DNA from: Piscirickettsiaceae bacterium
GTDB taxonomy: Bacteria; Pseudomonadota; Gammaproteobacteria; PS1; Pseudothioglobaceae
NCBI GenBank assembly: GCA_012963565.1
Contig: DTVJ01000086.1
Span: forward strand, 1 to 26,946
Direction of reading: 5' to 3'
Length of the DNA stretch: 26,946 nt
Part shown: positions 1-7,891 of the stretch, piece by piece
Layout of the letters: each line of letters opens with the position of its first letter
How positions within the stretch are numbered: position 1 is the first letter of the stretch
Program-made: the position numbers and the translations under genes
The notes under the pieces: model-generated
Databases searched by the model: none
The model's input: the letters and a program-made list of their open reading frames with translations, nothing else
Told to the model about the DNA's origin: nothing

Positions 1-246
1 ATTCGTATTAAGGGTGCAATGCCAAGAATGCAGGCATTAAAAGAAGTAGAAAAGTCTGATGGTGTAGATACGCTAGTTGCAATCTGTGCAATTTGTAAAT
101 CACAGTTCAGTAAAGTTTTACCAAAATTTGATTTTGATCCATACATGATTGTGAGTGCTCACCAATTGGTGAGTGAAGCACTTATTATGGACAAACCACA
201 AACAATTAATTCAGTAGCTGAAGTTACTGAAGAAATAACAGAATAA
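1..246 (+). CDS. dsrK: DsrK, C-terminal 81 residues (5' end outside window)
   Basis: The frame is open from base 1, so the gene begins upstream; an internal ATG at 19 is not the start. DsrK is the cytoplasmic HdrD-like iron-sulfur subunit of the DsrMKJOP transmembrane complex, thought to exchange electrons with the DsrC thiol/disulfide carrier. What is visible is the tail of the second cysteine-rich CCG-type domain, with an ICAICKSQF motif and the closing segment SAHQLVSEALIM. The call relies mainly on context: dsrL, dsrJ, dsrO and dsrP follow in the usual dsrK-L-J-O-P order, with dsrL starting 19 bases after the stop. The fragment alone would only say heterodisulfide-reductase-like. Confidence 0.88.
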   Translation: MRIKGAMPRMQALKEVEKSDGVDTLVAICAICKSQFSKVLPKFDFDPYMIVSAHQLVSEALIMDKPQTINSVAEVTEEITE

Positions 247-265
247 TTAGATAAGGAGATTTGAT

Positions 266-2233
266 ATGCAAAAGAATCCATATGGAAAAGTTTATAAAGG
301 TGAAAATCATACATTCAGATTGTTTAAAGATGAAGGTGATGATCTAGGTTCAGTACCATGGAGCCAAAAGATTTTTCAAAATGATGAATCACACAAGTGT
401 CCAACTTATGTAACTCAGACACCTCCTTGTCAAGGTTCATGCCCATCTGGCCATAATATTCGTGGTTGGTTAGATATCGTTCGTGGTATGGAAAAACCAC
501 CTGCTGATATGTCATGGCAGGAATATGCTTTCCGTCGCTCTACTGATGCAAATCCATTCCCATCAATCATGGGACGTGTATGCCCTGCACCATGTGAAGA
601 TGGTTGTAACCGTAACGAAGTGGAAGACACAATTGGTATTAATGCGGTTGAGCAGTTTATTGGTGATACTGCTAAAGAAGAAGGTTTTAAGTTTGAAATT
701 AATGCGAAAGATACTGGCAAAAAAGTCGCTATTATTGGCGGTGGTTGTGGTGGTTTATCAGCAGCGTTACAATTACGTAAGCAAGGTCATGCTGTTACAG
801 TATTTGAAAAATATGAGAAATTAGGTGGCATGATGATGTACGGTATTCCTGATTATCGTGTGCCACGCGATGTACTTCAGTATGAGATTGACCGTATTCT
901 AGAGACGGGCGTTGAAACAAAAATGAACACTAAAGTTGGTGTTGATATTACTATGGAAGAGTTAGAAAAAGAATACGATGCAGTCTTATTTGCTATTGGT
1001 GCTATGAGTGGTCGTTCAATACCAATTCCAGGTGGTGATGCAACTAACTGTGTATCTGGTGTTGCATTTCTTGAGGCATATAATCAAGGTCGTTTACAAC
1101 ATATCCACGGCAAAGTAATTTGTATTGGTGGTGGTGATACTTCTATTGACGTTGTATCAGTTGCTCGTCGCTTAGGCCATATTGACAATATAGCTGATAA
1201 GGATCGTCCTGAGCACATTATCTTTAACGATACAGCACATGATGTTGTTGATACATCTAAGCGTTTAGGTGCTGATGTTTTATTAACTACACGTTCAACT
1301 ATTGAGAATATGCCAGCGGCGCAAGCAGAGATTGATGATGCAAACCGTGAAGGTGTGGAAATTCAAGGCCAATTAAGCCCTATTGAGATTCTTAAAGATG
1401 AAGATGGTCGTGCAACTGCAATGCGTTTTGTGCGTTTAGAAGAAGATGGTTCGACACCAATTGAAGGTTCTGAATTTGATGTTGAGTGTGATTTAATCGT
1501 TCCTGCTATTGGTCAGTCACTTGATAAGGAAGGTATGGATGATTCATTCTTTAATGAGCATGGCTTTATTGATGCAGATAGAAACTTCCAAGTGCCTAAT
1601 AAGCCAGGTTTCTTCGTCTGTGGTGATGCGGTGCGTCCACATCTACTAACTACAGCAATTGGTCAAGCAGGTATTGTTGCTGAAAGTATTGGTGACTACC
1701 TTGCTGGTGAAAGTCAGCATGCTCGACCTAAGGTTGATGTGCACTACTTTGATCTTATGGAAAAATTGAACGAATGGGATCTTTCGCCTGATGAATATGA
1801 TTCGAAGGGTACTCCTGCGGCTGCTTCAGACCATGCTGATTTTGTAGTACATAACTATGAAGACCGCTCATTTGCATCAATCATCCCACATACTGAGTTA
1901 TTCTTAGGTCATTTTGATCATGAAGATCGCAATGCACGTGATCATAAATTAGTGGATGTTGATAATGTATTGGGTAACTTCGAGGAACGTTTAATTGGTT
2001 ATTCCGAAGAAGAAGCGCAAAAAGAAGCAGGTCGTTGTATGTCTTGCGGATTATGTTTTGAGTGTGATAACTGTGTTATGTACTGCCCTCAAGATGCAGT
2101 ATTCAAAGTGAAGAAGGATCAATCAACATTAGGTCGTTATGTTGACACTGACTACGATAAGTGTATTGGTTGTCATATTTGTGCTGATGTTTGTCCAACC
2201 GGTTATATTCAAATGGGCCTAGGTAGCGAATAA
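266..2233 (+). CDS. dsrL: DsrL, NAD(P)H:acceptor oxidoreductase of sulfur oxidation
   Basis: This 655-residue iron-sulfur flavoprotein resembles the small subunit of glutamate synthase with a ferredoxin domain added. In sulfur oxidisers DsrL works with DsrAB in the cytoplasm and passes electrons from sulfite formation to NAD(P)+. Domain order: an N-terminal cysteine-rich cluster domain (CPTYV...CQGSC near residue 45, then VCPAPCEDGC near 110); an FAD-binding GGGCGG motif near 158; an NAD(P)-binding GGGDTS motif near 287; then a 2[4Fe-4S] ferredoxin domain with cysteines at 591, 594, 597, 600, 603, 607 and 633, 636, 639, 643. A good AGGAG ribosome site precedes the ATG. Position between dsrK and dsrJ matches purple sulfur bacteria and supports an oxidative (DsrL-1-like) role, although I cannot subtype it without an alignment. 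Confidence 0.95.
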   Translation: MQKNPYGKVYKGENHTFRLFKDEGDDLGSVPWSQKIFQNDESHKCPTYVTQTPPCQGSCPSGHNIRGWLDIVRGMEKPPADMSWQEYAFRRSTDANPFPSIMGRVCPAPCEDGCNRNEVEDTIGINAVEQFIGDTAKEEGFKFEINAKDTGKKVAIIGGGCGGLSAALQLRKQGHAVTVFEKYEKLGGMMMYGIPDYRVPRDVLQYEIDRILETGVETKMNTKVGVDITMEELEKEYDAVLFAIGAMSGRSIPIPGGDATNCVSGVAFLEAYNQGRLQHIHGKVICIGGGDTSIDVVSVARRLGHIDNIADKDRPEHIIFNDTAHDVVDTSKRLGADVLLTTRSTIENMPAAQAEIDDANREGVEIQGQLSPIEILKDEDGRATAMRFVRLEEDGSTPIEGSEFDVECDLIVPAIGQSLDKEGMDDSFFNEHGFIDADRNFQVPNKPGFFVCGDAVRPHLLTTAIGQAGIVAESIGDYLAGESQHARPKVDVHYFDLMEKLNEWDLSPDEYDSKGTPAAASDHADFVVHNYEDRSFASIIPHTELFLGHFDHEDRNARDHKLVDVDNVLGNFEERLIGYSEEEAQKEAGRCMSCGLCFECDNCVMYCPQDAVFKVKKDQSTLGRYVDTDYDKCIGCHICADVCPTGYIQMGLGSE

Positions 2234-2260
2234 TTCGATTTAATTAAAGAGAGAAAAAAT

Positions 2261-2635
2261 ATGTATCGTTTATTAGTTATTTTCATAAGTTTTGCTTTGA
2301 TAAGTATATCGAACGCGTATGAAAACCCAGTTAGTGGTAATTCAGAAGCTGCACAGAGTACTAAGCAGTACCATGATAGCGTATCAGTGATTCGTAAGAT
2401 GCATCCTGAGTTTTTAAATCATAAGCGTGACAAAACTCTCAGACAAGGTGTTCGCACTGAAGAAAACTCGCTTAAAGGCTGTGTTAATTGTCACGCCAAT
2501 AAAGATGAAAAAACCAATCAATATCATTCGGTTAATCAACAAGATCAATTTTGCTCAACTTGTCACCAAAAGACAAGTGTAAGCGTTGATTGCTTTAGTT
2601 GTCATCGTACAACACCAGGTAAAGGGGCTAAATAA
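2261..2635 (+). CDS. dsrJ: DsrJ, periplasmic triheme cytochrome c
   Basis: This 124-residue protein starts with a signal-type segment (hydrophobic residues 4-17, ending ISNAYE) and has three CxxCH haem c sites: CVNCH at 74, CSTCH at 98 and CFSCH at 111. DsrJ is the triheme subunit of DsrMKJOP on the outer face of the inner membrane; in Allochromatium the signal segment is reported to stay as a membrane anchor. The six haem cysteines are the only cysteines in the protein. The region before haem 1 (DSVSVIRKMHPEFL, Ser40) appears to match where other DsrJ proteins carry the cysteine that is a distal haem ligand. The gene shares one base with dsrO (TAATG). Confidence 0.93.
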   Translation: MYRLLVIFISFALISISNAYENPVSGNSEAAQSTKQYHDSVSVIRKMHPEFLNHKRDKTLRQGVRTEENSLKGCVNCHANKDEKTNQYHSVNQQDQFCSTCHQKTSVSVDCFSCHRTTPGKGAK

Positions 2636-3363
2636 TGAATAAAACGTTAAATCGTCGTGACTTTATTAAGACCACGAGTGCAACCACTGTCGGTGTTGCG
2701 GCAATTGCTAGTGGCGTTACATTAACAACATTTGCTGAAAATAAAAATCCAGTTACCAATGCACAACGTTGGGGCATGTTGATTGACACCAACAAAATCA
2801 CAGAGGCCGAAATTGATGGCATGGTCAGTGCTTGTCAGAAAGAGCAAGGTTGGGGCAATGAAAAACATTCAACAGGCGATCAAAAGCCTACTTGGATTAA
2901 GAAACTAAAAGTTAAAGACAAAGCAACAGGTAAGGTCACTAATCTGCCACTAATGTGTCAACATTGTGAAGAGCCACCTTGTGTAGATGTGTGTCCAACA
3001 AATGCTTCTATGAAACGCGAAGATGGTATTGTCTTGGTGGACAGACACCTTTGTATTGGTTGTCGTTATTGCATGATGGCTTGCCCGTACGATGCACGTT
3101 CATTCGTACATGAAGACTTAACTGATCAGCGTGAACATATGCCACGTGGTAAGGGTACTGTTGAATCTTGCACGTTGTGTGTACACAAAGTAGACAATGG
3201 TGAATCTCCAGCTTGTGTGGCTAGTGTGAATAGTGATGCAGTTATCTTTGGTGACTTATATGACGCGAATAGCAAAATTAACCAAACATTGAAAAAAGTT
3301 CAAAGTACACAGATTAGAGCAGATTTAAAATTAAATACTGGTGTACGTTATAGTGGAATTTGA
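2635..3363 (+). CDS. dsrO: DsrO, Tat-exported ferredoxin-like subunit
   Basis: This 242-residue periplasmic iron-sulfur protein of DsrMKJOP belongs to the DmsB/NrfC/HybA type. The twin-arginine signal is RRDFIK at residues 8-13, followed by a hydrophobic stretch and AENK. There are exactly 12 cysteines: C67; C108, C111, C116, C120; C140, C143, C146, C150; C179, C182, C194. The two central motifs are complete. The first motif keeps only its last cysteine, and the last motif has V198 where the fourth cysteine (CP) usually stands. By the ligand-sharing rule of these proteins this leaves three full [4Fe-4S] sites and removes the fourth. The start overlaps the dsrJ stop, and DsrP, its membrane partner, follows. 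Confidence 0.93.
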   Translation: MNKTLNRRDFIKTTSATTVGVAAIASGVTLTTFAENKNPVTNAQRWGMLIDTNKITEAEIDGMVSACQKEQGWGNEKHSTGDQKPTWIKKLKVKDKATGKVTNLPLMCQHCEEPPCVDVCPTNASMKREDGIVLVDRHLCIGCRYCMMACPYDARSFVHEDLTDQREHMPRGKGTVESCTLCVHKVDNGESPACVASVNSDAVIFGDLYDANSKINQTLKKVQSTQIRADLKLNTGVRYSGI

Positions 3364-3387
3364 TAGTAGTATTAAATTAGGAATTTT

Positions 3388-4587
3388 ATGGACATACGTT
3401 ACGAAGAAACACAGGGAAACAGCTTAGGATTTTATGCATTGATTGTGGGATTGGGCGTGCTCATCCTAGCAGCATTGGGTGCAGTTTATTATATGGAGCA
3501 TCATGGTCATTACGTGACTGGTATGAATAACCGTATTGTTTGGGGTATGCCACATGTATTCGCTTTATTCTTAATTGTTGCCGCTTCAGGCGCTCTGAAT
3601 GTGGCCTCGATTGCGTCAGTATTTAATAAGAAAATGTACAAGCCTTTGTCGCGTTTATCAGGGTTAGTGTCATTAGCATTATTAGCTGGTGGTTTAATGG
3701 TGTTGGTATTAGATTTGGGTCGGCCTGATCGCCTGATTGTGGCCATGACTGAGTATAACTTTAAGTCAATCTTTGCTTGGAACATCATTCTTTATAATGG
3801 CTTCTTTGTAATCGTTGCGGTTTATTTATGGCTGATGTTTGAACGTCGTATGAATAAGTTTAGCTCTAAAGCAGGCCTAGTAGCATTTTCATGGCGTTTA
3901 ATTTTAACCACTGGTACTGGTTCTATTTTTGGTTTCTTGGTGGCACGTCAAGCATATGACGCAGTTATTATGGCACCAATGTTTATCATTATGTCATTTG
4001 CATTTGGCATGGCGTTTTTTATCTTGATTTTAATGGCGAGTTACAACTGGACTGAAAGACCATTGGGCGATGCGGTAGTTAATCGTTTAGGCAATCTATT
4101 AGGTGTATTCGTTGCGGCAGTGATGTATTTTGTGGCAGTTTATCATTTAGGTAATTTGTATCTTGCTGAGAATGCTGACGTTGAAAACTTTATGTTGCTA
4201 GATGGTGGTATTTATACAAACTTATTTTGGTACGGTCAAATAATCTTAGGTGGTTTAGTTCCGATGGCGCTGATTTATCACCCAGCATTTAAGGGTAATC
4301 GTACAACACTAGGCTTAGCCTCATTATTGGTATTGATTGGCGGTGTTGTGCAGTTGTATGTGTTGATTATAGGTGGCCAGGCATATCCTTTGGAGATGTT
4401 CCCAGGTAAAGAAATTTTAGAAGGTTATGGTGGTATTGCTGCCTATACACCATCACTACCTGAAACAGTTCTAGGAATTGGCGGTATTGCTGTAGCTTTA
4501 ATTGCAGTTGTTTTCTTAGTGAAGTTCTTACCATTCTTACCTGAGAGTTTGGCTGATGAGGTTGCTGATCCTCACCATAAGGGCTAA
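3388..4587 (+). CDS. dsrP: DsrP, NrfD-family membrane subunit
   Basis: This 399-residue integral membrane protein has about ten hydrophobic segments and ends in a short charged tail (EVADPHHKG). It belongs to the NrfD/PsrC family, which anchors periplasmic iron-sulfur proteins and reacts with quinones. In DsrMKJOP it partners DsrO and links the periplasmic module to the quinone pool. The family-typical segment VLVLDLGRPDR lies near residue 107. The gene follows dsrO after 24 bases, with an AGGA ribosome site before the ATG. Length and position match dsrP of other sulfur oxidisers. I see no truncation or frameshift. Confidence 0.93.
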   Translation: MDIRYEETQGNSLGFYALIVGLGVLILAALGAVYYMEHHGHYVTGMNNRIVWGMPHVFALFLIVAASGALNVASIASVFNKKMYKPLSRLSGLVSLALLAGGLMVLVLDLGRPDRLIVAMTEYNFKSIFAWNIILYNGFFVIVAVYLWLMFERRMNKFSSKAGLVAFSWRLILTTGTGSIFGFLVARQAYDAVIMAPMFIIMSFAFGMAFFILILMASYNWTERPLGDAVVNRLGNLLGVFVAAVMYFVAVYHLGNLYLAENADVENFMLLDGGIYTNLFWYGQIILGGLVPMALIYHPAFKGNRTTLGLASLLVLIGGVVQLYVLIIGGQAYPLEMFPGKEILEGYGGIAAYTPSLPETVLGIGGIAVALIAVVFLVKFLPFLPESLADEVADPHHKG

Positions 4588-4617
4588 ACTTATCGTATTT
4601 AATCACTAAAGGCAATT

Positions 4618-5970
4618 ATGCCTTCTGCCTTTTACTTATCCGCTGCACACAAATCCTCAGGCAAAACTGTTGTTAGTCTAGGGTTGTGCGCAGCATTCAA
4701 ACAACAGTCTTTAAACGTTCAGTCTTTTAAAAAAGGCCCAGACTATATTGATCCAATTTGGCTTGCCCAAGCCAGTGGCAACCCTTGCTTCAATCTTGAT
4801 TTTTATAACATGTCGGATGAGGAAATCATTCGCCTATATGAGCAATACACCAGTCAAAGTGATGTAGCTATCATTGAGGGCAATAAAGGCTTATTTGATG
4901 GCATGGAGGTGACTGGGGGTGATGCTAATGCTGATCTCGCAAAATTACTTAATATTCCGGTTGTTTTGGTCGTTGATGCTACGGGTATTACGCGTGGTGT
5001 CGCACCATTGGTGAGTGGTTATCAAGCCTTTGATAAAGATGTCAATATTGCTGGGGTAATTCTTAATAAAATAGCAGGCGATCGTCATGAATCAAAGTTG
5101 ATTCAAGCCATTGAACATTACACTGATATTCCGGTGTTAGGTGCTATTCGTCGCTCAACAGAGCTGATTATTGATGAGCGGCACTTAGGATTGATGCCAG
5201 CCAATGAAACACCTGAGTCGCAAGGTTTTATTGATACTGCTGCTAAGCATATATCTGACCAGGTAGATTTAGATAGAATCGTTAATCTTAATCAAAAAAC
5301 CGTCAAGCCAATAGTCCCAGTGATTAGTAGCAAATCTAAGGGAATTACCGTGGCAGTAGCTAAGGACAGTGCTTTTGGATTTTATTATCAAGATGATCTT
5401 GATGCGTTTGAATCATTGGGGGTTGAGTTGGTTTATTTTAATACCTTGAAAGATACAGCACTACCTCAGGCAGATGCATTATTTATTGGTGGTGGTTTTC
5501 CAGAGATGCAATTGGAATCTTTGTCTGCTAATCAATCCTTGCTATCAGACATCAAAGCTCAAATAGAAGCAGGTTTACCAACTTATGCTGAATGTGGCGG
5601 GCTAATGTATTTAAGCAGACAAATTACCCACCAAGGTCAATCGCATGCAATGGTTGGTGTAATTGACGCCGACACAGTCATGACGCTTAAGCCCATTGGC
5701 CGAGGTTATGTGCAATTAGCACCGACCGATGAGCATCCTTGGAATGATGTATCTGCCCATATTTATGCACATGAATTTCATTATTCTAAGTTAGAAAATA
5801 TTGACGCTAATACACGTTACGCTTATCAGGTTTTACGTGGTGTGGGTGTGGATAATAAGCGCGATGGTATCTTAACGCATAACTTGTTGGCAACATATAC
5901 GCATTTACGGAATGTTGGTTCCAATCATTGGGTTAAGCAATTTGTTGATTTTATACAGAGCAAAATATGA
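4618..5970 (+). CDS. dsrN: DsrN, glutamine-dependent siroheme amidase (CobB-like)
   Basis: This 450-residue protein resembles cobyrinic acid a,c-diamide synthase. In dsr operons it is assigned to amidating siroheme to siro(haem)amide, the prosthetic group of DsrAB. The N-terminal ATP-binding domain has a P-loop-like SSGKT at 13-17 and KKGPDYIDP near 39. The C-terminal class I glutamine amidotransferase domain has the nucleophile Cys326 in YAECGGLMYLS and a histidine region around HEFHYS. Its place between dsrP and dsrR, rather than among cobalamin genes, favours DsrN over CobB, although on sequence alone either name would fit. The stop codon overlaps the dsrR start (ATGA). Confidence 0.9.
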   Translation: MPSAFYLSAAHKSSGKTVVSLGLCAAFKQQSLNVQSFKKGPDYIDPIWLAQASGNPCFNLDFYNMSDEEIIRLYEQYTSQSDVAIIEGNKGLFDGMEVTGGDANADLAKLLNIPVVLVVDATGITRGVAPLVSGYQAFDKDVNIAGVILNKIAGDRHESKLIQAIEHYTDIPVLGAIRRSTELIIDERHLGLMPANETPESQGFIDTAAKHISDQVDLDRIVNLNQKTVKPIVPVISSKSKGITVAVAKDSAFGFYYQDDLDAFESLGVELVYFNTLKDTALPQADALFIGGGFPEMQLESLSANQSLLSDIKAQIEAGLPTYAECGGLMYLSRQITHQGQSHAMVGVIDADTVMTLKPIGRGYVQLAPTDEHPWNDVSAHIYAHEFHYSKLENIDANTRYAYQVLRGVGVDNKRDGILTHNLLATYTHLRNVGSNHWVKQFVDFIQSKI

Positions 5971-6305
5971 TTACAATTACGAAAAGTGCCGCTGAAGAAA
6001 TCGGCTTATCAACTCAAAATCCTGATGCACACGGTATGCTAATTCGTTTTGCAGTAGATAAAACCGATGAAGGCTTTAAATATTTAATGGGTTTTGATGA
6101 GCGATCAGGCAATGATATTCACCTAGAGTCTAACGGTATCGAGTATGTGATTGCTTATTCTCAAAAAGAACTGCTAGAAGGTATGGTGGTTGATTTTGAT
6201 GAGATTGATAAAGAAAATGGTTATGGTTTTATCTTTATGAATCCTAATGATCCTAACTACGAACCACCCAAGGAAGATTCCGCACCCGATAAGTCTGACA
6301 AGTAA
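5967..6305 (+). CDS. dsrR: DsrR, cysteine-free IscA-like protein
   Basis: This 112-residue protein has the A-type iron-sulfur carrier (IscA/HesB) fold signature: ITITKSAAEEI at the start and GYGFIFMNPNDPNY toward the end. It contains no cysteine at all, so the three cluster-binding cysteines of IscA are missing. That is the known hallmark of DsrR, which in Allochromatium is reported to affect dsr expression after transcription rather than carry clusters. It overlaps dsrN by four bases and is probably translationally coupled. An acidic/charged tail (KEDSAPDKSDK) follows the fold. It is the last gene of the cluster here: the next gene is on the other strand and no dsrS follows. Confidence 0.9.
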   Translation: MITITKSAAEEIGLSTQNPDAHGMLIRFAVDKTDEGFKYLMGFDERSGNDIHLESNGIEYVIAYSQKELLEGMVVDFDEIDKENGYGFIFMNPNDPNYEPPKEDSAPDKSDK

Positions 6306-7436
6306 TTACTGATAGTAGCTTAAGATGCCCTGATAGATGGCATTAGCAATCTTATTTTGTTCTTTGGCGTTATTTAGACGCTTTTCTTCTTGTGGATTAG
6401 AGATAAATGCTGTTTCTACCAATACTGAAGGGATGGCGGGAGTTTTTAGCACCACAAAGCCAGCTTTTTGCGGTGTCTGCTTATGCAAATAACCAATTTT
6501 TCCCATCTGTTTTAAGATCTTAGCACCGAGTTTTCGGCTTTGGATATCACGATCTTTTCTAGAGAAATCCCACAAGATTTTATTGAGATATTGATCGCCT
6601 TTTATTAGGGTTTCAATACCACCAAATTGATCAACGGCATTTTGTGATTGTTCTAGTTGTTTGGCAAACTTGGTAGAACCTCCGCGTTCTGATAACGTAT
6701 AAATAGAAGCACCTTTGGCGCTTTTGCGTTTAACTGAGTCAGCATGAATAGAGATAAACAGCGAGGCATTGTTGGCTTGGGCAATACGAATACGTTTACT
6801 GAGGCCAACGTAATAATCACCACGCCTAGTTAAGATAGCCTTCATGCCTTTGGTCCGATTGATTTTATTGGCTAGTTTTTTGGCAATTTTTAAAGTAATG
6901 TGTTTTTCTTTTGAGCGCTTATGGCCGATTGCACCTGGATCTTCACCGCCATGACCGGCATCAATGAGAATAATCTTTTTTCTTAGTTTGGTGGTTGATA
7001 GTTTCTTAATTACCTGTTTAGTAATTGTCACAGGGACGGTATTAATCTGTTTTCCATATAAGTCAATTACTAAGCGATGGTGTCGGTATTTTTGGTTGGG
7101 CTTTAAAGTGTAGCTTTTAACTTGATAGGGTTGTGTGGTCTTAAACAAAAAGTGCAAAGTATCTTTATTACGCTTAATACGTGTTTTTTGAATGCGTTGA
7201 TCTTGATAAAAGAGCTTGTCGTAAGTTTGACTCAGAAGTTTAGCATTATTAATGGCTAAATCGATTTTGTCGGCATTGGTATTAACATGATATTGAACAC
7301 CTTTTTCTACATCAATGACAATTCTAGTGCGTTCAGGTGAGGTCCAAAAACGAAAATCATACAGTGTGGTTTTTTCATCAGCATGAGCATAACTTAGGCA
7401 TACCAAGCCCAAGCAAAGTATTAAGAATTGACGCAT
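6306..7436 (-). CDS. amiC: N-acetylmuramoyl-L-alanine amidase (AmiB/AmiC type)
   Basis: This 376-residue periplasmic Zn2+ hydrolase cleaves the amide bond between muramic acid and the peptide stem during septum splitting. A signal peptide covers residues 1-19 (ending SYAHADE). An AMIN-type localisation domain follows (about 25-130), then the amidase_3 domain from about 153: ILIDAGHGGEDPG with the first zinc histidine, SLFISIHADS with another, and VLVETAFISNPQEE with the catalytic glutamate. The AMIN domain and tsaE linkage are common in gammaproteobacteria; AmiB versus AmiC cannot be settled here. The start overlaps the end of tsaE by 16 bases. Its stop codon abuts the dsrR stop with no base between. 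Confidence 0.9.
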   Translation of the reverse strand: MRQFLILCLGLVCLSYAHADEKTTLYDFRFWTSPERTRIVIDVEKGVQYHVNTNADKIDLAINNAKLLSQTYDKLFYQDQRIQKTRIKRNKDTLHFLFKTTQPYQVKSYTLKPNQKYRHHRLVIDLYGKQINTVPVTITKQVIKKLSTTKLRKKIILIDAGHGGEDPGAIGHKRSKEKHITLKIAKKLANKINRTKGMKAILTRRGDYYVGLSKRIRIAQANNASLFISIHADSVKRKSAKGASIYTLSERGGSTKFAKQLEQSQNAVDQFGGIETLIKGDQYLNKILWDFSRKDRDIQSRKLGAKILKQMGKIGYLHKQTPQKAGFVVLKTPAIPSVLVETAFISNPQEEKRLNNAKEQNKIANAIYQGILSYYQ

Positions 7437-7891
7437 TGAAGTAACTGCTTGCCTATTGGCGTGTGGGCGGTGATAAGTAATTCTCTTTGATTATCGTCAC
7501 CTTGGAGTGCAATAGTCATATCAGCCTCAGCAATTGCACCTTTGCCAAGCTCTGGCCATTCAATCAGTTGAATATGATTAGGACCAAGATAATCACGTAT
7601 GCCAATGTAATCTAGCTCTTCAGGGTCAGATAGGCGATAACAATCAAAGTGATGAATATTGATGATGTTATTTTGGTAGCTTTCAACTAAAGAGTAGGTA
7701 GGGCTTTTAACACGATCAAAACCAAAGTATTGAACAAAACCCCTAGCGAGCGTGGTCTTACCAGCACCCAAATCACCTTTAAGGTAAATTACAATAGCAT
7801 GATTAATACCCTCAGAACATTGGGCTAATTGTTCTGAAAATTGTTGGGTTGCTTCTTCATTTTTCAGTACTAGATTCAAAATAATCGCCAC
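7421..7891 (-). CDS. tsaE: TsaE, ATPase of tRNA t6A synthesis
   Basis: This 156-residue P-loop ATPase works with TsaB and TsaD to make threonylcarbamoyladenosine at position 37 of ANN-decoding tRNAs. The Walker A motif is GDLGAGKTT at 39-47; SPTYSLVESY and the HHFDCYRL and IEWPELG segments are typical of the family (YjeE). The start codon is GTG at 7891, overlapping the exchanger gene upstream by 16 bases. It overlaps the amidase downstream by the same amount, so the three genes form one operon. The tsaE-amidase pair is a conserved gammaproteobacterial arrangement. Confidence 0.92.
   Translation of the reverse strand: MAIILNLVLKNEEATQQFSEQLAQCSEGINHAIVIYLKGDLGAGKTTLARGFVQYFGFDRVKSPTYSLVESYQNNIINIHHFDCYRLSDPEELDYIGIRDYLGPNHIQLIEWPELGKGAIAEADMTIALQGDDNQRELLITAHTPIGKQLLQCVNS

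Noticed and set aside
483..824. Open frame of 113 codons inside dsrL in another frame
   Set aside because: It lies wholly within the well-supported dsrL and its product (runs of L and V, no domain) is not protein-like.
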